Both the position numbers and the translations under genes were made by a program. Of a stretch of 64,000 bases of DNA, positions 26,943 to 34,959 are shown in pieces; position 1 is the stretch's first letter, and the number at the start of each line of letters is the position of its first letter. The notes below the pieces were generated by a model. It was not told where the DNA came from. It did not search any database and saw nothing but the letters and a program-made list of their open reading frames with translations. Origin of the DNA: Anabaena sp. UHCC 0187 (GTDB lineage: Bacteria > Cyanobacteriota > Cyanobacteriia > Cyanobacteriales > Nostocaceae); NCBI RefSeq assembly GCF_009712035.1, contig NZ_VILB01000005.1, forward strand, positions 1 to 64,000, in the 5' to 3' direction.

Positions 26943-27719
26943 TCAGCTTGGGGGAAAAAATTCCAGCCGATACCGATATAAAGCCACTGGTCGAGAACCT
27001 GCGGTAAAATAATCAGGATCTTGGGGGGAAAGGTAGACAGCGGTTACTTGATCTGCGGTAATGGCTGGAGAGGATGCAGAAAGTTTTTGATAAGCTGTGG
27101 TTGATTCTACAGTATTCAAATATGGACGAGAACCACCTTTAAACAATTGTTGAAAAACTTCTGTAGTGATGAATTGAGCATCTGCTGTTGTTTCTGTGGC
27201 GCGAGCGGTGACAATGGAAATTAATTGACGTTCACCCCGCAAAAATGTAATTTGCCGATTAGGAGATTCAGGATCTACTTTAGATGATAATACAGCCTCA
27301 TCTCCTAAATAAGCTCTAGATAAATTTAAACTATTAAATGCCCTATCAGCTACTAATATTGACGGTTGATTTTGAAAATCAGGAATGAATTTTAAACCCG
27401 AATTAGTTGGTTGAACTTTCACAAATTTAACTAAAAAACTAATTGGTTGATTTAACTGACTGCGATTACCTTCAAAGCCTGGTGTCACTATATCCGGTGC
27501 TAAGGGTGCGGCTAAATCTATTAATGTGCTGGTAACTTTCCACATACCAGACATCCATTCAGGATAAACTAAATCTCCTTGGGCTGGTTTGACTGATGTT
27601 AATTTTTCCCATTGGGGAAATTTGGCTAAATGTTCTGCTAATTCTCCTGCTTGGGCTTCGTTATTTCCTAAGCACAAAAAAAGCATTAAGCAAAAACTAA
27701 CAATTATTTTAATCAACAT
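26943..27719 (-). CDS. Conserved exported (probably thylakoid-lumen) protein, DUF6816-like
   Basis: A 258-residue protein with a signal peptide (LIKIIVSFCLMLFLCLGNNEAQAGE, cleavage after AQA near residue 24). The mature domain includes QGDLVYPEWMSGMWKVTSTLIDLAAPLAPDIVTPGFEGN and RPVALYRYRLEF at the end. It resembles a family shared by cyanobacteria and plant thylakoid-lumen proteins (DUF6816). Molecular function unknown. ATG 27719 is preferred over a TTG three codons upstream. Confidence 0.7.
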   Translation of the reverse strand: MLIKIIVSFCLMLFLCLGNNEAQAGELAEHLAKFPQWEKLTSVKPAQGDLVYPEWMSGMWKVTSTLIDLAAPLAPDIVTPGFEGNRSQLNQPISFLVKFVKVQPTNSGLKFIPDFQNQPSILVADRAFNSLNLSRAYLGDEAVLSSKVDPESPNRQITFLRGERQLISIVTARATETTADAQFITTEVFQQLFKGGSRPYLNTVESTTAYQKLSASSPAITADQVTAVYLSPQDPDYFTAGSRPVALYRYRLEFFPPS

Positions 27720-27806
27720 ATTCAACAATTAAAAATGAAAAATTAAATTCCCCGATTTCTTTAAAAAATCGGGGAACTGTTTAAAACTACGGGGAATTGT
27801 TTAAAA

Positions 27807-28217
27807 CTACAAGGTTTCTAAGGCTAAAGGTTGCCAAATTTCCCCATATTTTTCTTTTAAACCTTGCCAAGCTTCTACTTGTCCTGGTTCGTATTCTCCG
27901 GGTTTACCCCATTGCAAAAAGAGGCTTAATGCAGGTTTTTCTTCTGCATCTAAAAACCGAATTGCGTAGGTTGTAAAATTACCTCTTTTAGCTTCACCTG
28001 TTTCAAATTTCACTTGTTGAATCATATCCATATTTAAATGAAATTCAAAGCCTTCGGTGTGCATATTCGCATATTTACCTTTTGGTAATTCGGCATAAAA
28101 TAGCTTTTCTATTTTTCCTCTAGCTTCTAAAACGGCGGCGCTACTGGTGACAATTAGGCGCAAAGTTCCCAAGGTTTCACAAGCTTCTAAAAATTCTTTC
28201 AATGTTGTTTTCATCAT
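27807..28217 (-). CDS. ChuX/HutX-like heme-carrier family protein
   Basis: A 136-residue protein resembling the small ChuX/HutX group of intracellular heme-binding or heme-transfer proteins. Typical blocks are LKEFLEACETLGTLRLIVTSSAAVLEARG, YANMHTEGFEFHLNMDMIQQVKFETGEAKRGNFTTYAIRFLD and LSLFLQWGKPGEYEPGQVEAW. A role in heme handling is an inference from the family; no uptake genes are adjacent. Start at ATG 28217 or the next codon. It is 88 bp downstream of nothing on its strand and is followed by the lumenal-protein gene. Confidence 0.65.
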   Translation of the reverse strand: MMKTTLKEFLEACETLGTLRLIVTSSAAVLEARGKIEKLFYAELPKGKYANMHTEGFEFHLNMDMIQQVKFETGEAKRGNFTTYAIRFLDAEEKPALSLFLQWGKPGEYEPGQVEAWQGLKEKYGEIWQPLALETL

Positions 28218-28361
28218 TTATGTTGAATATGAATTAGTTGACGTGATGGAAAATGAATAAATAACTTCTGACTATAAAAGTTTATAACATGATTGGACTC
28301 AAATTGCTATCATGAATAAATATGATATGGTGAATTGTTCTCTTGGTCATGAGATTTACTT

Positions 28362-29408
28362 ATGAAAATTCAAACAGTTAAACTCAAGTATTTTAAGAAA
28401 TTTCGAGATCAGGAACTAGATTTTACTGATCCAGAAACAGGTTTAGCACAAGATCTAATTGTTCTCATTGGGATGAATGGGGCTGGAAAAACCAGTATAT
28501 TACAAGCGATAGCGGCAACATTAGGTACAGCTACAGGAAGATTAAAAAAACCTGCCGATTTAGATTGGCCAGGGTTTAACTATGACTTGCTGGGTAGAAA
28601 TTGGCGTGGATTTCCATCTCATGTGACTATGAATATACAATTTTCTAAATCAGAATTGCAAGCTGTAGGCGAATTTCAACAGAAATTACGAGAAATGGGT
28701 CGTGATTTACTTCCTCCGGCTGAAAAGCATCTTGTGACCTTAAAATGGCAAGATGAAAATGTGAAAGCAGATAGCGCGGCTGAATTATTTCAATTTAAAG
28801 GACGACAATACGCTAAACAATTATTTCGTTCTGAAGGATTTCCAGTTTTTGAAAAAGTGGGGACAGTTTTTTGGTATACAGAACAGAGAACTGCAACTAG
28901 TTTAACTCCTGAAGATCCAGAAAACAAATTAGAAATTACAGAGGATATTTTACGTGATCGCCTAGCAAAGTGGCAAATGGTTCATCAAAAGAATGGTAAA
29001 AATTTTCGACCAGGACAAAAAGATTTATATGCAGAAATGGAAAGAATTTATCAAGCAGTTTTTCCAGGGCGTGTATTTGAAGGTTTGGAAATACGAGATA
29101 ATATTGATGAAATTTTTAGTGAACCTTGGTTTTATCTCTATGATGGAAAAAACCAATATGAAATTTCGGAAATGTCTGGAGGAGAACGGGCTATTTTTCC
29201 TATGCTGATAGATTTTATGAGTTGGAATATTCACAATTCAGTTATTTTAATTGATGAAATTGAATTACATTTACATCCACCAATGCAACAGGCATTATTG
29301 AGGGCTTTACCGAAATTAGGTAAAAATAATCAGTTTATTATTACAACCCATTCTGATTATATAGCGCAATTAGTACCGGAAACATCTATCAAAAGAATAG
29401 AGGGGTAA
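28362..29408 (+). CDS. ABC-type AAA ATPase, AriA-like, of a two-gene defence-type module
   Basis: A 348-residue SMC/ABC-like ATPase. Walker A is GMNGAGKTS (37-45), an insertion region of helical character spans about 60-255, the ABC signature is MSGGERA (271-277), Walker B is VILIDEIE (294-301), and the switch histidine lies in THSD (329-332). The split between Walker A and the signature is short, with no long coiled coil, as in AAA_15/AAA_21 proteins of defence systems (OLD, PARIS AriA, Septu-like). The next gene, 7 bp downstream, encodes a DUF4435/TOPRIM protein, which points to a PARIS-like ATPase-plus-nuclease pair. It is somewhat shorter than described AriA proteins. ATG 28362 gives the natural N-terminus. 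Confidence 0.88.
   Translation: MKIQTVKLKYFKKFRDQELDFTDPETGLAQDLIVLIGMNGAGKTSILQAIAATLGTATGRLKKPADLDWPGFNYDLLGRNWRGFPSHVTMNIQFSKSELQAVGEFQQKLREMGRDLLPPAEKHLVTLKWQDENVKADSAAELFQFKGRQYAKQLFRSEGFPVFEKVGTVFWYTEQRTATSLTPEDPENKLEITEDILRDRLAKWQMVHQKNGKNFRPGQKDLYAEMERIYQAVFPGRVFEGLEIRDNIDEIFSEPWFYLYDGKNQYEISEMSGGERAIFPMLIDFMSWNIHNSVILIDEIELHLHPPMQQALLRALPKLGKNNQFIITTHSDYIAQLVPETSIKRIEG
29400..29405 (+). promoter_or_regulatory. Shine-Dalgarno site that decides the TTG start of the DUF4435 gene
   Basis: GAGGGG overlaps the end of the upstream ATPase gene and lies ten bases before the TTG at 29416. It is unusually strong for this window and supports both the rare start codon and coupled translation of the pair. 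Confidence 0.7.
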
Positions 29409-29415
29409 TTGAATT

Positions 29416-30219
29416 TTGAGAGTAGTTAGTAACAAAGTTATTTTTTGTGAAGGTGGATTAAAAAGTTTAGATTCAGGCTTAATCAAAAGATTATTAGAGA
29501 ATTTATCCAATCAGATCACAATTATTCCTACGGGTAGTAAGTTTAATTTTTCAGTTTTTGTTCAGGGATATTTATATACTGATGAACAACAAAATAATCA
29601 AAATTATATGATTTTTCGGGATCGTGATTTTGATATTGAACCTACTACAGAAATTAAATTATTACAAATAGATAAAGTAGGCAAACGGATAGATAAACGG
29701 ACTTTTCTCTGTCATCGTACCTGTGTTGAGAACTATTTACTTAACCCGGAACTTATTCATAACTATTGGGTGACAAAATATGCCGAGAAGTTAGAAAATC
29801 CTATTTCTAAATGGGGTCATAAAGATTCACCTGGAATTGATAATATTACTAAATGGATAGAAGATGCTGCTAGAACTTTACTACATTACCAAGCTGTAAG
29901 ATGGGCATTAGGTAATTTATGCCAACTTAGTGCCAGTAAGAAACAGTTGAAAACAACATGGACTCAGAGTGGTAAAATCCCTATTTCTCTAATTTTATCT
30001 GACTGTAAAAATGAGGCTTTATCTTTAATTAATGAGTTTATTACTACAGTCTCACAAGTTGAAGCAATCAAATTTGAAGATAGTCTTAATAAATATTTAC
30101 AACAGTTTGATCAAGAGGAATTTTGGATACAAAAACAATATTTAATTTGGTTTGATGGCAAAGATATTCAAGCAGCTATGCACAAAATTAGCCAAAATAG
30201 TAAACTCCCATATAAGTAG
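29416..30219 (+). CDS. DUF4435 (TOPRIM, AriB-like) protein, C-terminus cut by an inserted element
   Basis: A 267-residue DUF4435 protein with a TOPRIM-like core. KVIFCEGGLKS holds the conserved Glu (E12), and MIFRDRDFD holds the DxD acidic pair (D69, D71). HRTCVENYLLNPELI (100-114) is the family hallmark. In PARIS systems the equivalent protein, AriB, is the nuclease effector released by the ATPase. The start is TTG at 29416, ten bases after GAGGGG; an in-frame TGA at 29410 leaves no upstream ATG. The frame stops at a TAG inside a 132-bp insertion. Removing 30214-30350 continues it in frame for 32 more residues to TAA 30449 (298 aa). The missing tail may or may not inactivate it. Confidence 0.78.
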   Translation: MRVVSNKVIFCEGGLKSLDSGLIKRLLENLSNQITIIPTGSKFNFSVFVQGYLYTDEQQNNQNYMIFRDRDFDIEPTTEIKLLQIDKVGKRIDKRTFLCHRTCVENYLLNPELIHNYWVTKYAEKLENPISKWGHKDSPGIDNITKWIEDAARTLLHYQAVRWALGNLCQLSASKKQLKTTWTQSGKIPISLILSDCKNEALSLINEFITTVSQVEAIKFEDSLNKYLQQFDQEEFWIQKQYLIWFDGKDIQAAMHKISQNSKLPYK

Positions 30220-30345
30220 GTGAGCGTTAAAAATTGTCGTTGGGATAAGGCAGGGGAGCAGGGAGCAGGGCGCAGGGGGAAAGAGTTTGAACTGGCTTTG
30301 CTTTTCTTCACATACCTTTAGTTTTTTCTGTTAACCTACTTAGAT
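30214..30345. mobile_element. 132-bp MITE-like insertion in the DUF4435 gene, flanked by CATAT duplication
   Basis: The element begins AAGTAGGTGAGCGTTAA and ends near TTAACCTACTTAGAT, so its ends carry the inverted repeat AAGTAGGT/ACCTACTT, slightly offset on the right. CATAT occurs immediately before it (30209-30213) and immediately after it (30346-30350), as expected for a 5-bp target duplication. The interior holds a GGGAGCAGG-type repeat and no coding frame. The left end supplies the TAG that truncates the DUF4435 frame. Confidence 0.7.
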
Positions 30346-30350
30346 CATAT

Positions 30351-30449
30351 ATTTCTATGTATGATTTTTCTAAATGGGCAATTAATCAGATTGATATTAA
30401 TCAATATTCTGATTTAATTGAATTAAAAAATACAATACAACAACTATAA
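30351..30449 (+). pseudogene. Detached C-terminal tail of the DUF4435 gene
   Basis: The 32 codons ISMYDFSKWAINQIDINQYSDLIELKN... end at TAA 30449. This frame is exactly continuous with the DUF4435 gene once the insertion and one CATAT copy are removed. It resembles the usual end of DUF4435 proteins (a short helix, then DL.EL). An ATG at 30357 would allow a 30-residue peptide, but independent translation seems unlikely. Confidence 0.65.
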
Positions 30450-30467
30450 ATGACCAATTTAAATTTA

Positions 30468-31421
30468 CTACGTTTCATATTTTTCATAAGCAGCAACAAT
30501 TCGTTGTACTAAAGGATGACGCACCACATCTTTTTGAGAAAATTCACAAACTGCAATTCCTTCCACGTTTCTGAGAATCTGTAAAGCTACATCTAAACCT
30601 GATTTCTGATAATGTGGTAAATCGGTTTGGGTAATATCACCTGTAATCACCATGCGGGAGTTAAAACCCAATCGGGTTAAAACCATTTTCATTTGCGCCG
30701 GTGTGGTATTTTGAGCTTCATCAACAATGATAAAGGCGTTATTTAATGTCCGTCCCCGCATATACGCCAGTGGTGCAACTTCGATGATTTCCCGTTCGAT
30801 TAAATTAGGGACTTTTTCGGGGTCTATGAATTCATTAATGGCATCATAAAGAGGACGCAAATAGGGATTGACTTTTTGCTGTAAGTCTCCTGGTAAAAAG
30901 CCGAGTTTTTCCCCTGCTTCCACTGCGGGACGGGTTAAAATCAGCCGTTCAAATTGATTGCTGAGTAAGGCTTGAACGGCAATAACCACAGCCAGATAGG
31001 TTTTCCCAGTTCCCGCAGGCCCGATACAAAAGGTTAAATCCCGTCTGCGAAGTGCGTCTATATATTGGCGTTGGTGAAAGGTTTTGGCGCGAATTTCAAA
31101 ACCTCGGCGAGTTTTGGCGAGGATATCCCGCTGTAAGTCCTGTAATTGGTCTTCTGTATTTGTATCGAGGGCTTGACGGGCTGTGAGAATATCAGCACTA
31201 GAGATATTATTACCTTGACTCCACAAATTTTCTAGCGATCGCACTAATCGCTTTGCTAATTCTACTTGTTTGGGTGTTCCTGAAATTAATAATTCTTGTC
31301 CCCGCAGAACTAAGTTAGCTCCTGTTTGTTGGGATAGAAACTTGATATTTGCTTCGCCATATCCTGCTAGTGCGATGGCACTGGACATACTAGGCAGTTG
31401 AATTATGGAATCATCTGCCAT
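30468..31421 (-). CDS. phoH: PhoH family ATPase
   Basis: A 317-residue PhoH-like protein. The N-terminal ~75 residues form a KH-like domain (ANIKFLSQQTGANLVLRGQELLISGTPKQ). The ATPase has Walker A in FCIGPAGTGKTY (about 131-142) and Walker B in AFIIVDEAQN (about 228-237), with MVITGDITQTDLP and a final RHPLVQRIV. PhoH proteins are helicase-like ATPases linked to RNA metabolism. It closes the ffh-rpsP-KH-phoH cluster on the minus strand, a conserved neighbourhood of translation and RNA genes. Confidence 0.93.
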   Translation of the reverse strand: MADDSIIQLPSMSSAIALAGYGEANIKFLSQQTGANLVLRGQELLISGTPKQVELAKRLVRSLENLWSQGNNISSADILTARQALDTNTEDQLQDLQRDILAKTRRGFEIRAKTFHQRQYIDALRRRDLTFCIGPAGTGKTYLAVVIAVQALLSNQFERLILTRPAVEAGEKLGFLPGDLQQKVNPYLRPLYDAINEFIDPEKVPNLIEREIIEVAPLAYMRGRTLNNAFIIVDEAQNTTPAQMKMVLTRLGFNSRMVITGDITQTDLPHYQKSGLDVALQILRNVEGIAVCEFSQKDVVRHPLVQRIVAAYEKYET

Positions 31422-31681
31422 ATTATTGCTGAATTGGGTAAAAAGTAGTTGTTAACAAAATTAATATTTTCCTATTAAATGTAAATTGAAAATTCTGTAA
31501 TTTTCTGTTAATTAGTATTTGTATGATTGGGAAATAGGCTGACAACATTTGTTAATTCTTGGCTGGTAAATCCGGAGTAAACACGGAATTATTCGCCAAG
31601 ATTTGACAATGCTGTTGTCCCCTGTCTCCATTTTCCCAGAATTAAATCTGTTACCAACCATTTAAACTGACTAGTTATTAT

Positions 31682-32107
31682 CTAGCGTAAACGTGGTTTA
31701 ACAACAGGTTTGGGAATATTGCTCTCTCGTTCTTTCGACTTGGGTGGTAGTATCCGCTCTTCCTGTTCTTCATCAAAAGACGTACTATCCCGACTTTGGG
31801 AACCACCACCGTAAATATCCAGGTATACTGATTGCCCAGCTAGTTCTGCTGCTGCGGCAATAACAGTGCGAATGGCCTGAATATTCCGTCCCTCTCGACC
31901 AAACACTTTTCCTTTATCTGTGCTATCAAAAGCAATGCGAACCCAAACCCGCTGGAGGGCTTGAGATACTTCACAATCAACGCTTAAAGATTCTGGAGAT
32001 TCTAAAAACGGTTGCACAAGAAACTTTACCAGCCCAACATAATTGGGACTGGCGGCTGGGGATTTAATCTCAAGACTATGATGCGACTGTTGCACTGACC
32101 TGTTCAA
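31682..32107 (-). CDS. KH-domain RNA-binding protein (KhpA/YlqC-like)
   Basis: A 141-residue protein with a single KH domain. [61 protein letters not shown] is the KhpA pattern, with the GxxG loop as GREG. A charged tail ([13 protein letters not shown]) follows. The gene start overlaps the end of rpsP by 32 bp, as in other cyanobacteria, so translation is probably coupled. A start inside the overlap is also possible, because the first ~20 residues are variable. It lies in the ffh-rpsP-KH-phoH cluster. Confidence 0.88.
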   Translation of the reverse strand: MNRSVQQSHHSLEIKSPAASPNYVGLVKFLVQPFLESPESLSVDCEVSQALQRVWVRIAFDSTDKGKVFGREGRNIQAIRTVIAAAAELAGQSVYLDIYGGGSQSRDSTSFDEEQEERILPPKSKERESNIPKPVVKPRLR

Positions 32108-32336
32108 AAACGTTAGCTTTTACGAGGATACTACGAACTGTATCGGTAGGTTGAGCGCCTTGTTGTAGTCGCTTAACGATACCAGGAATGTTTAATTTTA
32201 CTTCATCAGTTCTGGGGTTATAAAATCCTAGTTCTTCTAGGGGGCGACCGTCACGACGGGCAAGGTTGTTAATAGCAACAATCCGGTAACTTGCTTCGCG
32301 CTTTTTGCCAAATCTTTTTAAACGCAGTTTGATCAT
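32076..32336 (-). CDS. rpsP: 30S ribosomal protein S16
   Basis: An 86-residue S16 with the invariant start [21 protein letters not shown], followed by SRRDGR-like [18 protein letters not shown]. Length is typical. It is downstream of ffh by about 190 bp and overlaps the KH-domain gene. Confidence 0.98.
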   Translation of the reverse strand: MIKLRLKRFGKKREASYRIVAINNLARRDGRPLEELGFYNPRTDEVKLNIPGIVKRLQQGAQPTDTVRSILVKANVFEQVSATVAS

Positions 32337-32476
32337 GTTGAGAACTGTTTCTCCTGTTCCTATGTAATGAGTTTGTAACCGATTGATCCGGAAGTGACTG
32401 GGCTATGACACCCACGTTCACAATTTCCGACACTGAAATGCTAATTTTAGCACTTCCTAGCCATGATTGGTAATTT

Positions 32477-32499
32477 GTCAGTTGTCAGTTGTCAGTTGC
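32477..32499. repeat. Tandem TCAGTTG-type heptamer repeat in the ffh-rpsP spacer
   Basis: Three TTGTCAG/TCAGTTG units lie in tandem, the same unit family as at 9496, 45468 and 52322. It lies between ffh and rpsP on the minus strand. Confidence 0.8.
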
Positions 32500-32526
32500 A
32501 AATATCTTTCCGCTGCTCCCTGCCTC

Positions 32527-33969
32527 CTAAAGAGTCCCAAAGCCTTTTTTCTTTTTCTCTTTCTTTTTCTTGGCTGGTGGTGCGCCACCGGGATAGCCAC
32601 GCCAGCCTGCGGCAGGGCGATTACCACCCGCTGCTAAGGGATTACCACCGCCAAACATTCCTGGTATGCCGCCACCTTGTCCCATTTGCTGCATGAGCGA
32701 TCGCATTTTTTGGAAGTCTGCCACCAGTTTGCTTACATCCGCTTCTCTATAACCAGAACCAGAAGCTATGCGACGGCGACGACTGGGAGAACTAGATAAC
32801 AAATCTGGATCACGGCGTTCTTTGCCCGTCATGGAATTAATCATGGCTTCACAGCGTTTTAGCTGGGTTTCTCCCTGCTTTAACTGATCATCGGAAAGTT
32901 TGTTCATACCCGGAATCATCTTCATGATTCCGCCCAAAGAACCCATATTTTTCAATAACCGCATTTGCTTGAGAAAGTCAGTAAAATCAAATTTTGCTGA
33001 CAGGATTTTCTCCTGCATTTGCTCGGCATCTGCCAAATTTATCTCTTCTTGGGCTTTTTCTACTAGGGTGAGAACATCCCCCATACCCAAAATCCGCGAA
33101 GCCATGCGGTCAGGATAAAACGGTTGTAGTGCCTCGACTTTTTCCCCCATACCCACAAATTTAATGGGCGCACCGGAAATTTGCCGCACTGACAAGGCCG
33201 CACCACCTCGGCTATCCCCATCCATTTTAGTCAGAATTGCCCCAGTAATCCCAATTTTATCATGGAAGGTACGAGTGAGATTTGCAGCCTCTTGACCCGT
33301 CATTGCGTCCACAACCAACAGGGTTTCATCCGGCTGGACTATTTCTTTGATGCGGGCTAATTCCGCCATCATATCTTCGTCAATTTGCAAGCGTCCGGCA
33401 GTATCAATAATTACTGTATTTATGCCTTCGGTTCTGGCGCGTTCCACACCTTGACGGGCAATTTCTACGGGGTCTGCTTCAATTCCCAGTTCAAATACTG
33501 GGACATCAATTTGCTTACCAAGGGTAATTAACTGGTCAATAGCGGCGGGACGATATATGTCTGTAGCCACTAGCAGACAACTACGTTCTTGTTTACGTAA
33601 GTGCAGAGCTAATTTAGCGGTGGCTGTGGTTTTTCCTGTTCCTTGCAAACCAGCCATGAGGATAACGGTGGTCTTACCTACATTTTCTGCCAGAGGAACA
33701 TTTTCTTCCCCCATTACCTGCACTAATTCATCATGAACAATTTTGATAAACTGTTGGTCAGGACGCACACCGGCGATAACTTCAGCCCCCTGTGCTTTGG
33801 TTTCGACTTGGCTAATAAAATCTTTGACAACCTGGAGGTTAACATCTGCTTCCAACAAAGCCCGACGCACTTCCCGTAAAGCGTCTTGAATGTTGGATTG
33901 GGAGATTTTATCCTGTCCTCGCAGTTTTTTCCAGGCGGATTCTAAACGGTCAGATAGTGCATCAAACAT
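32527..33969 (-). CDS. ffh: Signal recognition particle protein Ffh
   Basis: Ffh binds 4.5S RNA and signal sequences and delivers ribosomes to FtsY. The 480-residue protein has the N domain (MFDALSDRLESAWKKLRGQ), a G domain with GLQGTGKTT (about 110-118), DTAGR and TKMDGDSRGG. It ends in a Met-rich M domain (LKQMRLLKNMGSLGGIMKMIPGM...GSGYREADVSKLVADFQKMRSLMQQM). The C-terminus is Gly/Pro/Lys-rich. It heads the ffh-rpsP-KH-phoH cluster. Confidence 0.97.
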   Translation of the reverse strand: MFDALSDRLESAWKKLRGQDKISQSNIQDALREVRRALLEADVNLQVVKDFISQVETKAQGAEVIAGVRPDQQFIKIVHDELVQVMGEENVPLAENVGKTTVILMAGLQGTGKTTATAKLALHLRKQERSCLLVATDIYRPAAIDQLITLGKQIDVPVFELGIEADPVEIARQGVERARTEGINTVIIDTAGRLQIDEDMMAELARIKEIVQPDETLLVVDAMTGQEAANLTRTFHDKIGITGAILTKMDGDSRGGAALSVRQISGAPIKFVGMGEKVEALQPFYPDRMASRILGMGDVLTLVEKAQEEINLADAEQMQEKILSAKFDFTDFLKQMRLLKNMGSLGGIMKMIPGMNKLSDDQLKQGETQLKRCEAMINSMTGKERRDPDLLSSSPSRRRRIASGSGYREADVSKLVADFQKMRSLMQQMGQGGGIPGMFGGGNPLAAGGNRPAAGWRGYPGGAPPAKKKKEKKKKGFGTL

Positions 33970-34585
33970 AATTCAGTTACAACGTAGTTAGTCAGTTGGG
34001 GATTGAGGATTTTTGGTCGAGTGTTTCACGATCTTCTTTTCCAGCTTATCTGACTGTAGCAACCGATTGATCTGGTAAACCGTAATTTTGAAGGTGTGAT
34101 AGTTGATAATAGGTGTCCTCATAGAAAAACTAACCTTTCTCTGTATTTTTTTTGTTGATGATACCTGCGGTGTGCGTAGTGATCACCGTTGCTGATTTTG
34201 CAGCTAGAGGAATTGGCTTAACAATTTAAATTGATAGCCTCAATCCTATATAGAGAACACTGTTAGTTAATTAATGAAGGGTTTCACCCCTCATGCTTAA
34301 AGCCTTAATTTTGGATGATGAGAATATTTTGAAATCGGTTTTATTGTCATGGATTAAATGCCTTGAAAACCAGTAAAATCAAGTCATATTAGGGATGATG
34401 GGTGTGACCCCCTATTAATTATTCCCGGAAAATATAGGTTAAAAACTGTTAGAGACGAACAATTAAAAAATTTAAGAAAAATGCCAAATTGGCAACCATG
34501 ATGAAATGAACCAGGCTAAATTATATGAGTCGAGCAAAAACAAGGGATTTGTTGAAAGACTGAATCAATTAGCAAAAGGCTCTTG
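33970..34585. other. Non-coding region between ffh and the candidate small RNA
   Basis: No open frame of protein character is seen. It includes the ffh upstream region. Two similar C-rich phrases, near 34280 (GGTTTCACCCCT) and near 34400 (GGTGTGACCCCCT), hint at a degenerate direct repeat. I cannot assign a function. Confidence 0.4.
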
Positions 34586-34613
34586 TTGAGATTGCTTAAA
34601 AAATAAATAGAAT
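34586..34613 (+). promoter_or_regulatory. Sigma-70-type promoter for the candidate small RNA
   Basis: TTGAGA (34586-34591), a 16-bp spacer, then TAGAAT (34608-34613). This would start transcription about 6-8 bases downstream, right at the base of the long hairpin that follows. Confidence 0.5.
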
Positions 34614-34619
34614 TAGTAT

Positions 34620-34790
34620 TTGCTGCATAGGAATACCTGCTAAGTATAGACGTTATCGTTAACCTGCAAATTACCCCCCTAATTAACGGTTTTCGTCTGT
34701 ATGAATAAAGTTCCTAATCGCTTCAGCAGCAAATGGTAGAGTGGGAGAGAAAGGCGCTTGGTAATGCCTCCTCCCACTCTCTTTTTTTTG
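34620..34790 (+). ncRNA. Candidate small RNA, about 170 nt, with long hairpin and terminator
   Basis: The 5' end TTGCTG (34620-34625) pairs with CAGCAA (34727-34732). Inside it, AGGAA pairs with TTCCT, and TATAGACG with CGTCTGTA (one wobble). CGTTAA pairs with TTAACG around a C-rich apical region. The result is one long irregular hairpin. A perfect terminator follows. No coding frame fits. The size and rod-like shape recall 6S RNA, but I do not recognise the sequence. Confidence 0.55.
34738..34789 (+). terminator. Intrinsic terminator with perfect 10-bp stem and T8 tract
   Basis: AGAGTGGGAG (34738-34747) is exactly complementary to CTCCCACTCT (34771-34780), with an inner AGGC/GCCT helix and a run of eight T from 34782. 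The nearest annotated gene upstream on the plus strand is more than 4 kb away, so it most likely ends the candidate small RNA. Confidence 0.85.
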
Positions 34791-34959
34791 GGTACTTTTT
34801 GTCAGTTTTGTCAGAATAAAATTGACTTACAGCAGGTTGGGTAGTTAGGAGGTACAAAATCTAAATTGAAACCTATAAACCAAGCCAGTTTTACTCCTGA
34901 CTCCTGCTATTATTAAACAATTTAAAATTTGAAGATTCAGTATCAAGTAAATTTTACTT

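Noticed and set aside
32463-32696. Plus-strand frame over the ffh 3' end
   Set aside because: Antisense to ffh and begins in a heptamer repeat. Composition is not protein-like.
34620-34790. Signal recognition particle RNA or tmRNA at this site
   Set aside because: The conserved apical SRP motif (GGAAGGAAGCAGC-like) and a tRNA-like domain are both absent, so only a generic small RNA is claimed.
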